64,000 nt of DNA from Myxococcus virescens (GCF_900101905.1 NZ_FNAJ01000004.1:124001-188000); one strand, 5' to 3'; positions 18,649-27,823 are shown, numbered from the stretch's first letter. Numbers and translations: made by a program. Notes: generated from the letters alone by a model not told the origin.

Positions 18649-18962
18649 GTTGGGTCTCTCCAGGTTGGCTGCGCAATTCTCATACGCGCCGCCGCAGCAA
18701 GCGTCCATGCACTTGGCCTCCAACGCGGCCCAGTGGATGTGTCACGCGCCGGAGTCACACCGCTTGTGCATCAGGAACCGTCGGCGAGTGCTGATGGCAT
18801 GCGTGGCTTTGGCGACCCACGCAGCGGATGTCGCCGTCACTGGATGTGTTTAGATAGAGAGTGGCGCCAGACTTGTGACTCATGAAAGGCCGGAGACCCT
18901 CCAGCACGCTCTGCGTCACAGCCTGACGCGCCGCCTCCAAATGACTGCCCCATGCCGAGGCC
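18649..18962. other. Intergenic region upstream of the lamin-tail gene
   Basis: 314 bases between two minus-strand genes. It carries the ribosome-binding site and presumably the promoter for the gene at 18648, and the 3' flank of the effector-like gene ending at 18963. No terminator hairpin or coding sequence stood out. Confidence 0.4.
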
Positions 18963-21900
18963 CTACCCGGTCGGCCCCTTCTTCTGCTTCTTGGGTTCCG
19001 CCTCATCCCCCTCCTCCCAGACGGGAGGCGGTGGCGGCACGTCATCGCCATTCATGAGCTGCACCTCTTCGTTCTCTTCGGCGCTCGCAGGCTGCCCCAT
19101 GAACTTGCGCTTTTTATGGTTCGACGGCGCAACCTGTCCCGAGCCCGCGAAGGACTGCGACGACGGGGTTCCTCCACTGAAGCCAGAGTTCGAGAACGCA
19201 GCGGTCCCCCAGGCCGCTGGGTCCATCGCCTGGGTGACGTCGTCGTCCTCCCAGCCCTCGGCGACGACGGCGGGCTTCTTGCGCTTGATTCCCTCAGAGG
19301 ACGTACGGCCATCGCCGACGGACAGGAAGTCCAGGGACTGCGACTCCTCGACGCCCTGCATCGAGTTCTCGTCCTCGACGACCTGCCGCTTCGACGTCGC
19401 GCGCTTGACGTGGACCTCTGTACAGCGCCTGCACAATGCCTCCAGGCGCTCGCGCAGATAATCCAGCGTCCGAGGCGCGTGTTTGTCGAGCTTCCCCAAC
19501 TCCGTGCCGAGAACGATGCGTCCCTCATCGTCTCGTTCGAGCACGAGCCTGCGGTACTGGCCGCTCTCCACCTTCTGGGTGAGCACGTCCAGGTCCTCGT
19601 CGAACATCGCCTTGTTCTTCTCGTAGTCCTTGTCCGACAGCAGCCCCGTCTCAGGGGACGTCGCGCCGGAGAAGAGCAGCGTCCTCAACGAGACGACGTT
19701 CGGCTGCCCCAGGACGCTCGTGCTGGAGTCATCTCCCATGGAGGCCGCCTGCCTCATCACGTCCGAGACCTCTTGCACGTGGAGGTCCGACGCTTGCTGC
19801 CGCACCACGGCAGGCACGAGCACGTTCACCTGCGGGACGACCAGCACCGTGCCCAGGTGCGTGTTTGCCCAGCCGATGAGTTCGTCGATCTTCTTCGTCA
19901 GGTACGCCCACGTTTGGGGCGCATTGCCCGGCAACCTGGCGACGCCCGTCCCGATGTCCACATGGCCCCGCGAGTGGTTCCACGGCACCACCAGCGTGGT
20001 GTACTTGCCGCTCGTCAGGAGTTGGACGGCCTCGGCACAGTCCTCATCGATGGCCTGCTGGTTCTTCGCGAGCTCCTTGTCCTCCATCCCCTTGCCCGGC
20101 ACCCAGCACGTGCGAATCCCGAGCGCGTTCGGGTTCATCCGGATGACGGCCTGAGTGTCCGGCTGGGGGTATCTGGCCTTCTTCGCGACGGCGTTCTCCC
20201 CGAAGAGGAAGAGTGCGTGCGGGTGGTGGGTGGGGGTGTCGAACTGGAAGTAGCACGTGTGAGGCCACTTGCAGACCGGGCCCACCGTGGGCGGCGCCGA
20301 CGTGGCGGTGGCGCTCTGCGTCGACGTCGCCGCTGAGCGCGGAGACTCGACCTTCCTCGAATCAGGCTGAGGTGCCGGCCCCTCGTCGCGGCGGCGGCGC
20401 TCGCTGAGCGCTCCCAGTTCGGCGGGGAATGCCGCGGCCACGGGAAGCGGCGCATCCGTGGGCCCCACCGCCTCGTAGTGTGCGTTTCCCAGGTTCGCCA
20501 GCCGGAGCAGGGGCCGCGCCGCGTGGCCATCGGTGCGCGGCACGAAGTCCACCAGGTCCGTCCAGTACGAAGTCGCCCCCGTCTGGGCGAAAATCTCGAA
20601 GCGCACCTGGAACAGGTGGGACGCCGCCGCCAGCACCACGTGGTCGCCCCAAGCCCTGTCCCGGCTCATGGCCCGCAGGTACTGGCGCCAGGGGTCCATG
20701 CCCGCCACCCGGCGATACGCGGGCTCCTGCGGCCAGGCCACACGGTGCCAGTCGAGCAGCAGCCCCATGTCCTGTCGGAACGTCGCCGCCGTCGAGGGCC
20801 CCACCATGCCCCCGTCGTCCAGCGACTGCCCGGCGAGCAGGTCCTCCAGGTGATTGACCACCGCCTGGCGCACCTCGCGGTGGTGCGCTTCCGTACCGAA
20901 GAACAACTGGGACAGCGAGCGGAACAGACAGTCCCCACCGCCCGCGTTGTGAACCCGCCCCTGGTGGATGGAGCCCAGGTGGGTGTCCAGCGAGATGCCC
21001 TGGCCGCCCCCCTTGTCCTTCCCTTCCTCCGACTTCAGCGCGGGCCGATGGTCCCAGTACGCCTCCGGGTCGAAGCCCGCGCTCCGCAGCGCGGCGAACG
21101 TCTCCCGCCACTGCATGGCCTCCGCCACCAGCGCGTTGGAACGGGCGTGGTCCGAAGCGGGGACCTTCTCCGCGGCGTCCAGAATCGCGCCGAGCGCCTC
21201 CGAGGCTTCGTCATCCGTGGCCTGGGACTTCTGATAGGCGGCACACAGCGCTTCCAACTGGCCCAGCTCGGAGGACGCAGTCTCGGTGGCGACCTCCACC
21301 TCCTCCACGACCAGCGCCTCCTCGCCGCTGTAGATGAGCCGCAGGTCGGAGACGAGCGGCATGTGGTCGCTCAGCTTCTTCGCGGCGGCCATGACCGCTT
21401 CCCAGCGCGCGTCCTCCGAACCCGTGAGCTTCACGCCCGGGGCACGCAGTTGGTCGAAGATCCGCTCATCCTCGGGCAGCTTCGCGTCCTCCAGTTGGAG
21501 GAGCCGCCAGAACGGCTGGAGGTGCTTGGGCAGCAGGTTGCCGTGGATGAAGAAGAGTCCCTTCTCCTTCTCGTCCGCGAGCGCCATGGGAAACGGGATG
21601 ACGTAGACCGACGACTGCTCCAGCATCCAGCCATCCGTCCGCCGCGAGTACACGAGAATCTTGTCGTAGCCGCTCGCCCCGTAGCGCTGCTGCGGGGGCG
21701 TGATGAACGACTCGATGTGGGCCAGCACGTCCTCCGCGGACGAGAACATGGGCCGCAGCTCGTGGCCCGTCGACGTCTTGAAGGGGGCGAACATCTCCGG
21801 CTTCACCCGGCTGTTGACGAAGCTTCGGAGCGTCTTGAGCGAGCCGTCTCCGAACGCATTCTCGCTGTCCACGGCCCAGCTGCCGAACTTGCTCTTGGCG

Positions 21901-23999
21901 ATGGTCGAGAGCTGGGGCGCCATGTCGTACAGGTGGCTCGCATCCGCCCCGGGCCCCAGCAACGTCTGGAAGAACTGGTGGAACGACAGGCGCTCCACGC
22001 AGGTGTCGATGTACGGCGTGCCATCCTTCGCGAGCTCGGCCTTGGGCCGCGCGGTGTCGATGTTCAGGTCCGAGAGCACCACGCCGAGCACCTTCTCCCG
22101 GCGCTCGTCCTTGCAGTACTGGAGGAAGGCGCGGAAGTCCGTGCCGCGCGCGTTCTTGTTGCGGTCTCCCGGCGCGGGGGGATGCCACGCCACCACGCTC
22201 ACCTCGGGCGCGTTCTTCACCTGCGCCAGTCGCACCGGAATCCGGATGGGCTCCCGCTTGCTGTAGAGACTCTTGACGGGCTGCGCCTGCTCTTCCTCCG
22301 CCTCGTCGTTCCCCATCCTGGTGTCGACATCCATCGACGGGGATTCGCCACCCGGCGAGCGCTTCGCCACGTAGGCACTGAGGTACGAGATGGCCGATTC
22401 GTCCACGTCCAGCTTGGACTTCCGCCACAAGACGCCGTACGCCTCATCTTGGGTGTAGAGCCCCTTGACGGGCTTGTCGGGCACCTCCGCGGGCCACGAC
22501 GCGTAGACCTCCTCACCGCGCGCCTTGCACTGGTCGTTCAGCGCATCACGGATGCGAAGGAACTCGCGCAGCCCCGCGTGCGACTCCGGCGCGTCCTCCA
22601 CCTCGCTCTTGCGCTCCTGGTACTCGGCGAGCTTCTTTTCGTAGACGCGCTGCAGATGCGCGTCGTTGGAACGGTGCAGGATGTTCTCGAGGACCTGCTC
22701 CTGCTCGGCCGGGACAGCCTCGGCGCCCAGGCCCACGATGACCGCCAGGTAGCGGTGAAACAGGATGCCGCAGTGCTCGCGGAGGAGCTCGACGCCAAGC
22801 TTCGCCAGATCGTCCCGCTTCGCCTTCTCCTTCGCCTCCGCGCCGCCCTTCTTGGAGTCCTTCTCCTTCGACGAGTAGCGGTTCGTGTGGGGCTGGAGCC
22901 AATCGTAGTAGCCCTCCTCCACGAGCAGCCGCACACAGAGCAGGCAGTACGCGTCCAGCTTCGCCTGCTTCTTCCCGAACACGTCGATCGACGTCGCGAC
23001 GAGCGCCTCGGGCGGGTCCGCGTCGTCTTCGTCTTCCTCGTCCTTCCTCACCCGAGGCCTACCGAAGCGCTTCACGAGGTCCGGCTCACATGCCCCCCAG
23101 GCTGCATCGAGCCTGCCCTTGATGATGCCCAGTTTGTCCGCTTCCAACGTCCGCGAGGCCCCGCTCCATTCGATATGAGAGGGGTCCCACGCCTCGGCGT
23201 CCGTGTCCTGCGCGTCACGTGGCCAGATGGTCCGCCGCACGTGCTCCGCGAAGTGCTTCGCCAGGTCGTTGAGGAGCGCCGCCTCCTGCTCCGCGATCTG
23301 ACCGACCAGTGCGTCGGAGGCGGTCTTGACCCGGTAGCCATCGGGCTCGACGACTGCCGACGCCAGGCGCATCAACACCTTGAGCTTCATCCCGCTGCCT
23401 CCGCGGCCCGCGTGCTGCTTCATCGGGGTCGGCGGCTTGGGCTCCACCAGACGAATGCCACCCTTCTTCTTCAGCTCCAGGATGGTGACGATGTCGGCGT
23501 TCGCCGTGCGGATGACATGGGCCAGGGCGGCAATGGTCCACGGCTTGCGCACCGGGAGCGTTCCACTCGGGCCTCCGCCCAGGTCCGCGATGTTCCACAG
23601 GAGCGTCCGCAGCGGGAAGCTCGGCGGAACGACGGGCTTGTCGGAGACGGTGGTCTCCGCGCCCAGCGGAACACAGCGCTCCTCGGCGACGTCGTCGCCC
23701 ATCGTGTTGGACGGTGGCGACTCCGGGGGCGTGATGTCGTCGGTGACCAACGATGCCCGGAGCGTCTCATCACGCATCTCGCTGCTGGAGAGTCGGTATG
23801 GCTCCTCGTCGTCCAGGAAGTCATCCAGGACGTCGTCATAGTCGCCACTCTCCAGCCGCTCGATCTCGGTCTCCATCGAGCCAAAGGAGGGGGGAGTGCT
23901 GGGAGGCTCGGAGACCAACACCGCTCCGCATTCCAGGCAGCGAGGCGGCGTCACGGACAGGTCGCGCATCGTGCCGGGCGCGCAGTTGGGGCACTGCAT
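18963..23999 (-). CDS. Giant modular effector-like protein: zinc ribbon, EEP-nuclease-like and OTU-protease domains
   Basis: 1678 residues. Order of parts: a zinc ribbon (CPNC at 3-6, CLEC at 21-24); an acidic linker; a split endonuclease/exonuclease/phosphatase-like domain, with LLWNIADLGGG (about 133-143), ADIVTILELKKKGG (168-181), VVAWHPPAPG (about 602), VVLSDLNID (about 640) and SDHMPLVSDLRL (about 875), interrupted by a long charged insertion (185-590); and an OTU cysteine-protease domain, GGGDCLFRSLSQLFF with Cys1024 and GNAHYEAV with His1174. Then come two copies of a domain seen in phage proteins (about 1242-1380 and 1428-1520; ALFLFGEN, PNALGI, IGTGVARLPGNAPQTWAYL). The low-complexity tail has basic clusters IKRKKP, NHKKRKF and EPKKQKK. 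OTU domains cut ubiquitin chains, and EEP domains cut DNA or phosphoesters. No signal peptide. Start ATG at 23999 has TGGAGG. The genes upstream suggest secretion-system delivery; this is inference. Confidence 0.85.
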   Translation of the reverse strand: MQCPNCAPGTMRDLSVTPPRCLECGAVLVSEPPSTPPSFGSMETEIERLESGDYDDVLDDFLDDEEPYRLSSSEMRDETLRASLVTDDITPPESPPSNTMGDDVAEERCVPLGAETTVSDKPVVPPSFPLRTLLWNIADLGGGPSGTLPVRKPWTIAALAHVIRTANADIVTILELKKKGGIRLVEPKPPTPMKQHAGRGGSGMKLKVLMRLASAVVEPDGYRVKTASDALVGQIAEQEAALLNDLAKHFAEHVRRTIWPRDAQDTDAEAWDPSHIEWSGASRTLEADKLGIIKGRLDAAWGACEPDLVKRFGRPRVRKDEEDEDDADPPEALVATSIDVFGKKQAKLDAYCLLCVRLLVEEGYYDWLQPHTNRYSSKEKDSKKGGAEAKEKAKRDDLAKLGVELLREHCGILFHRYLAVIVGLGAEAVPAEQEQVLENILHRSNDAHLQRVYEKKLAEYQERKSEVEDAPESHAGLREFLRIRDALNDQCKARGEEVYASWPAEVPDKPVKGLYTQDEAYGVLWRKSKLDVDESAISYLSAYVAKRSPGGESPSMDVDTRMGNDEAEEEQAQPVKSLYSKREPIRIPVRLAQVKNAPEVSVVAWHPPAPGDRNKNARGTDFRAFLQYCKDERREKVLGVVLSDLNIDTARPKAELAKDGTPYIDTCVERLSFHQFFQTLLGPGADASHLYDMAPQLSTIAKSKFGSWAVDSENAFGDGSLKTLRSFVNSRVKPEMFAPFKTSTGHELRPMFSSAEDVLAHIESFITPPQQRYGASGYDKILVYSRRTDGWMLEQSSVYVIPFPMALADEKEKGLFFIHGNLLPKHLQPFWRLLQLEDAKLPEDERIFDQLRAPGVKLTGSEDARWEAVMAAAKKLSDHMPLVSDLRLIYSGEEALVVEEVEVATETASSELGQLEALCAAYQKSQATDDEASEALGAILDAAEKVPASDHARSNALVAEAMQWRETFAALRSAGFDPEAYWDHRPALKSEEGKDKGGGQGISLDTHLGSIHQGRVHNAGGGDCLFRSLSQLFFGTEAHHREVRQAVVNHLEDLLAGQSLDDGGMVGPSTAATFRQDMGLLLDWHRVAWPQEPAYRRVAGMDPWRQYLRAMSRDRAWGDHVVLAAASHLFQVRFEIFAQTGATSYWTDLVDFVPRTDGHAARPLLRLANLGNAHYEAVGPTDAPLPVAAAFPAELGALSERRRRDEGPAPQPDSRKVESPRSAATSTQSATATSAPPTVGPVCKWPHTCYFQFDTPTHHPHALFLFGENAVAKKARYPQPDTQAVIRMNPNALGIRTCWVPGKGMEDKELAKNQQAIDEDCAEAVQLLTSGKYTTLVVPWNHSRGHVDIGTGVARLPGNAPQTWAYLTKKIDELIGWANTHLGTVLVVPQVNVLVPAVVRQQASDLHVQEVSDVMRQAASMGDDSSTSVLGQPNVVSLRTLLFSGATSPETGLLSDKDYEKNKAMFDEDLDVLTQKVESGQYRRLVLERDDEGRIVLGTELGKLDKHAPRTLDYLRERLEALCRRCTEVHVKRATSKRQVVEDENSMQGVEESQSLDFLSVGDGRTSSEGIKRKKPAVVAEGWEDDDVTQAMDPAAWGTAAFSNSGFSGGTPSSQSFAGSGQVAPSNHKKRKFMGQPASAEENEEVQLMNGDDVPPPPPVWEEGDEAEPKKQKKGPTG

Positions 24000-24017
24000 G
24001 ACGAAAGACCTCCAGTG

Positions 24018-24995
24018 CTACGAGCGGTGCAACAGGCCCAGCGCGGCGCAGGTCGCCTCGTCGGCCTCTCCGCTCGGAGGCAGCCCGAGCGCATACTGGA
24101 ACCACTCCACGGCCAGGCGCGTCTTCGGGCCGAACTGGCCACGCTCGCCGCCACAGGAGAACCCCAGGTTCTCCAGCCGCTCCTGCAAGCCCTCCGGAGC
24201 GCTCGTCGCGCGCAGCGCCGCGAAGCGCAGCGTCACCTTGCGCTCGTCGTCGCGGCCGGGCGACACCGTCACCTCGCCCCGCGCCGCGCGAGCGGGCAGG
24301 ACCTGCGCCATGCGGCCCTCCGCGTCCGTCATGCCCTCGCGCGCGGGCAACTCCTCCTCGTCGTCCAGCCACACCTTCAACAGGTAGGGCTGGTGCGCTC
24401 GGGGGTGGTGCGTGCCATCGCGCAGCACCACCACCAGGGACAGGGGAAGCCCGATGCGGTGAACCACATGCCGGAAGCCGGTCTCCACCGTCGTCCACTC
24501 ATGGGCGAACGGCAGCACCTCCACACGCGTTCCCGGAGCGGGAGCCACCTCCGGGGTGAGCGGCTGCCCCGTGCTCGCATCGATGAGCCGCGAGGGACGC
24601 ACACCCAGCTTCGCCGCCAGCACCGCGAGCGACTCCGTCCCTTCGCACGTCCAGGACAGCGGCTTCGGCCGCGAGACGGAGCCCCAGCGAGGCGCTGCGC
24701 CCGCGGCGCGCGGAGGCAGGGGAAGCCGGCCGAGCACCCGCCACAGCGCGGGCTCCACGTCGAGCAACCGGAAGCGGTAGCGCCCCTCCTCGAGCCCCTC
24801 GAACAGCGCGACGCCGTGCTCGTCGGTGCGTGTGCGCAGCGCCGCGTCCGCCGTCCCCTGCGCCAGCTCCACCGCCACGCCGGACAGCGGCGTCTCGCGG
24901 TCATCGACGACGACCACCTCCACCTGCCCCTTGCCCGCCTGCAATGGGCATGGAGCAACCGCCGGGTCCTGCCGTGAAGTCGAGGAAGGGGGCAT
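24018..24995 (-). CDS. Carboxypeptidase-regulatory/LysM-like/peptidoglycan-binding adaptor protein
   Basis: 325 residues, no signal peptide. After PCPLQAGKGQVEVVVVDD (about 15-32) comes a carboxypeptidase-regulatory-type beta sandwich (PLSGVAVEL ... TDEHGVALFEGLEEGRYRFR). A LysM-like segment (ESLAVLAAKLGVRPSRLIDA, about 119-138) follows, then a second beta domain (about 165-250) and a C-terminal peptidoglycan-binding domain (LQERLENLGFSCGG ... FGPKTRLAVEWFQYALGLP, about 268-325). In my recollection this order is typical of accessory proteins next to VgrG/PAAR-borne effectors in type VI loci, where they may help load or place the effector. It lies 18 bases upstream of the giant gene and 23 bases downstream of the small accessory gene, so one transcript is likely. 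The link to secretion is inferred. Confidence 0.75.
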   Translation of the reverse strand: MPPSSTSRQDPAVAPCPLQAGKGQVEVVVVDDRETPLSGVAVELAQGTADAALRTRTDEHGVALFEGLEEGRYRFRLLDVEPALWRVLGRLPLPPRAAGAAPRWGSVSRPKPLSWTCEGTESLAVLAAKLGVRPSRLIDASTGQPLTPEVAPAPGTRVEVLPFAHEWTTVETGFRHVVHRIGLPLSLVVVLRDGTHHPRAHQPYLLKVWLDDEEELPAREGMTDAEGRMAQVLPARAARGEVTVSPGRDDERKVTLRFAALRATSAPEGLQERLENLGFSCGGERGQFGPKTRLAVEWFQYALGLPPSGEADEATCAALGLLHRS

Positions 24996-25018
24996 GAGGC
25001 ATCCAGGGAGAGGAAAAG

Positions 25019-25429
25019 TCAGCGGCCCTCGCCGGGCGGGGCGTGGCGGAGGCGGAAGGCCGCTTCCTTCCGCTGGTTCTGCGCTGCCACGTCCTCGCGG
25101 CGGCGGCGCTCGCGCACCACGCGGTGCAGACGCGCGACAGGGTCCGAAACGGAGGCGTCATCCAGCCACGAGCGCATCCACGCGTGGCGACGCTGTGACT
25201 CGAAGTCATCCCCCAGCGACTCGGCGAGCTGCACGTACACGCGCACGTCGTCGAGCGCGAAGATGCCCCGGTCCACCACCCTGCGCACCACCGGCTCGAG
25301 CCGCTCGCGGGTCCATCCAGGCTCCGCCGCCGAAGGCTCCGCGAGGAGCGCCGTGACGAGCTGCGCGACGCGGCTGTCCATCGCGGCGCTGCGCAACGAA
25401 CTCATCTGCGACTCGCGAATCCGCAACAA
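25019..25429 (-). CDS. Small T6SS-accessory-like protein
   Basis: About 136 residues, using a TTG at 25429 whose product begins with LRIRESQMSSLRSAAMDSRV. The opening 'hxIRxxQMxxLxxAAxxxxV', the middle VVDRGIFALDDVRVYVQLAE and the WMRSWL segment match an all-helical family that I know from VgrG/PAAR/DUF4123 gene groups of myxobacteria and other Proteobacteria. There it sits just before an effector; its function is unknown. An alternative TTG start at 25489 would add 20 residues that do not fit the family. It is the first gene of the three-gene unit, divergent from the prolyl oligopeptidase gene; the 240-base gap must hold both promoters. Call strength rests on pattern memory. Confidence 0.65.
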   Translation of the reverse strand: MLRIRESQMSSLRSAAMDSRVAQLVTALLAEPSAAEPGWTRERLEPVVRRVVDRGIFALDDVRVYVQLAESLGDDFESQRRHAWMRSWLDDASVSDPVARLHRVVRERRRREDVAAQNQRKEAAFRLRHAPPGEGR

Positions 25430-25673
25430 CGTTGAAACCGTCCCGTTGGAGTGATGCGAGATTATTTCCGTTTCACGCAAATCAAACAAGGTGCCACGAC
25501 GCGCTCCAGGCCGAGCACCAGGGCCTCCTGGAATTCGTCGGATTCACGCGCGTAATACCGGAGTCCGACACCGCGCCGCGCGAAGGTGCCCCGCGCGGTT
25601 GGGCTACAACCTCGCCGCGCCATCTTGCCTGCGCGTCCGCGCCAGGACCGGCGCCCCCCTGGAGGAACATCCG

Positions 25674-27752
25674 ATGACGCCCGTGGACCGGACCTGGACG
25701 TACCCCTCCGCACGCAGAGACGCGCGGAGCGGCTACACGCTGCACGGACAGCGCTTCGACGACCCCTACGCGTGGATGGAACAGCTCGACGCGCCGGAGA
25801 CGCAGGCGTGGATTTCCGAGCAGGAGACCCTCACGCAATCGGTGCTCCACGCCCTCCCTGGACGCGAGGCACTGCGCGAGGCGGTCACCCGCTCCGCGCG
25901 GCAGGCACGCAGGTCCCCGCCCATCGCCGCCGGTCCGGAGGGGCGTGCGTTCCTCTGGCAGGCAGAGACCCACGACGACAAGCTCAAGCTCCTGCTCCGG
26001 CGCCACGAAGGAGCGCCGTTGGAGACGTTGCTCGACCCCAACACGTGGGCGAGCAACGAGGTGCTCGTCTTCGCGGTCCCCTCCCCGGATGGCGCATTCG
26101 TCGCGTTCGGCAAGGCCGTGGGAAGCGCCCACGGCGCATTGATTCACGTCCTCGATGTCTCGACGGGGAGGCTGCTGCCGGACCGCCCCCGAGGCACCAG
26201 CCACGCCTCGGTGGCCTGGCGGCCCGATTCATCCGGGTTCTTCTACGCCGCGAATCCCGACCCCGGCGAGGTGCCCGCGGGCGAAGAGGCCCACTGGAAC
26301 GCCGTCTACGAGCACCGGCTGGGCTCGGGCGCACCCGCCCGGCGCGTCTTCGGTGATGACCACGAGAAGGAGTACTGGTGCACCGTCAAGGTGAGCGAGT
26401 GCGGCCGCTTCGCCGTGCTCGCGAAGTGGGACTACGTCCACGCCAACGTCATCACCCTGCTGCGCCTCGCGGATGATGCGCGCATCCCCGTGGCAACAGG
26501 CATGACCTCCCTCAATCAGGTGCAGGTCATCGGGGAGTCCCTGCTCATCCATACCGACCTCGACGCACCACGCGGCAGGCTCTGCACCGCGCCGCTGACG
26601 GCGCCCACCCAGTGGCGGACACTCATCCCTGAAAGCGAGCACACCCTTCAGACGGTCGCAGGCGTCGGCGGCCGGCTCTACGCCGTCTATTCACGCGCGG
26701 CGTCGCACCACGTGCGCATCCACGCCGAGGACGGCACCTGGCTGCGCGACCTGAAGCTCCCAGCCCTGGGCGCCGTGAATCGCAACGAGGGAGAGGGAAT
26801 CGTCAGCGGCGTCAGTGGCCCCTGGCGGGGCGACGAGGTGTGGGTGAACTTCATGTCGTACGTGCAGGCCCCCTCTGTCTATCGCTACGACTACGACGCA
26901 GACCTGCTGACGCCGTACCACGTCCCCGACGTCGGGCTCGACGCGTCCGAATACGTGACGGAGCAGGTCTGGTACCCGTCGCTCGACGGCACCCGGGTGT
27001 CCATGTTCCTCGTCCACCGGAAGGACCTGCCACGCGACGGACAGTGGCCCGTGAGGCTGAGTGGCTACGGCGGCTTCAACATCTCCGTGGAGCCGCGCTT
27101 CACGCCGCTCCAAGCCGCCTGGCTGAAGTGCGGCGGCGTGCTGGCCTTCGCCAACGTCCGGGGCGGCGGAGAGTACGGCCGCGCCTGGCACGAGGCGGCC
27201 CTCAAGACACGTCGGCAGAACGCCTTCGATGACTTCATCGCGGCGGCGCGCTGGCTCGTCTCGGAGGGCTACACGGTGCCTGCCCGGCTGGCCTCGCGAG
27301 GAAACAGCAATGGTGGGCTGTTGGTCGCCGTCACCGCCATGCAGGCCCCAGCGTCCTTTGGGGCCGTCTTCTGCCGTGCGCCCACGCTCGACATGCTGCG
27401 CTTCCCGCGCTTCGGCTACCTGAGCTCGGCCACCGTCGAATACGGCTCACCCGAGGACCCGGTTGAGGGTGCCTACCTCGCGGGGTACTCGCCCTACCAC
27501 AATGTCAGGGCCGGGCTCCGTTACCCCCGGATGGCCTTCGTCGCCGCGCTGAACGACCGGACCGCCCCACCCCACGACCCGCTGAAGATGGTCGCCAGAC
27601 TTCAGGCGGAAGGCACGCAGGGCGGGCCCTTTCTCCTGCTCCCACTTCGCGACTCCGGGCATGGGGGCGGCACCACCCTGACGGCGCTCATCGAGCAGGA
27701 CGTCGACGAGCTCTGCTTCTACTGTGAGGCGCTCGGCGTCTCCCCGGGCTGA
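25674..27752 (+). CDS. Prolyl oligopeptidase family serine peptidase (S9A)
   Basis: 692 residues from the ATG at 25674, preceded by GGAGG (ctggaggaacatccg); upstream in-frame sequence is not family-like. It hydrolyses short peptides, classically after proline, in the cytosol or periplasm. The N-terminal part (WTYPSARRD ... DDPYAWMEQLDAPETQAWI) and seven-bladed propeller are typical. The catalytic domain has LSGYGGFNISVEPRFTP, FANVRGGGEYGRAWHEAALK and the nucleophile in GNSNGGLL (Ser545), with Asp628 in NDRTAPPHDP and His663 in DSGHGGG, a complete triad. No signal peptide is seen, suggesting a cytosolic enzyme. It stands alone on the plus strand. S9 enzymes have been linked to myxobacterial development; nothing here shows that. 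Confidence 0.93.
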   Translation: MTPVDRTWTYPSARRDARSGYTLHGQRFDDPYAWMEQLDAPETQAWISEQETLTQSVLHALPGREALREAVTRSARQARRSPPIAAGPEGRAFLWQAETHDDKLKLLLRRHEGAPLETLLDPNTWASNEVLVFAVPSPDGAFVAFGKAVGSAHGALIHVLDVSTGRLLPDRPRGTSHASVAWRPDSSGFFYAANPDPGEVPAGEEAHWNAVYEHRLGSGAPARRVFGDDHEKEYWCTVKVSECGRFAVLAKWDYVHANVITLLRLADDARIPVATGMTSLNQVQVIGESLLIHTDLDAPRGRLCTAPLTAPTQWRTLIPESEHTLQTVAGVGGRLYAVYSRAASHHVRIHAEDGTWLRDLKLPALGAVNRNEGEGIVSGVSGPWRGDEVWVNFMSYVQAPSVYRYDYDADLLTPYHVPDVGLDASEYVTEQVWYPSLDGTRVSMFLVHRKDLPRDGQWPVRLSGYGGFNISVEPRFTPLQAAWLKCGGVLAFANVRGGGEYGRAWHEAALKTRRQNAFDDFIAAARWLVSEGYTVPARLASRGNSNGGLLVAVTAMQAPASFGAVFCRAPTLDMLRFPRFGYLSSATVEYGSPEDPVEGAYLAGYSPYHNVRAGLRYPRMAFVAALNDRTAPPHDPLKMVARLQAEGTQGGPFLLLPLRDSGHGGGTTLTALIEQDVDELCFYCEALGVSPG

Positions 27753-27807
27753 GACACCCGCGCCGAAGGCGCCCGACGACGTCAAGCGCCCACCACCCCA
27801 GGGCTTC

Positions 27808-27823
27808 TTGATTCGAGAATCAA
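27808..27823. promoter_or_regulatory. Perfect inverted repeat, candidate operator of the lipid operon
   Basis: TTGATTC-GA-GAATCAA, 7-bp perfect arms with a two-base spacer, lies about 67 bases before the desaturase start in an AT-richer patch. Size and symmetry suit a dimeric regulator (TetR-like or other). No T-run follows, so it is not an obvious terminator of the preceding gene. Confidence 0.5.

Noticed and set aside
20478..24977. 1499-residue open frame opposite the effector and adaptor genes
   Set aside because: Leu/Arg/Val-rich shadow frame with no motif; the minus strand shows zinc ribbon, EEP and OTU signatures.
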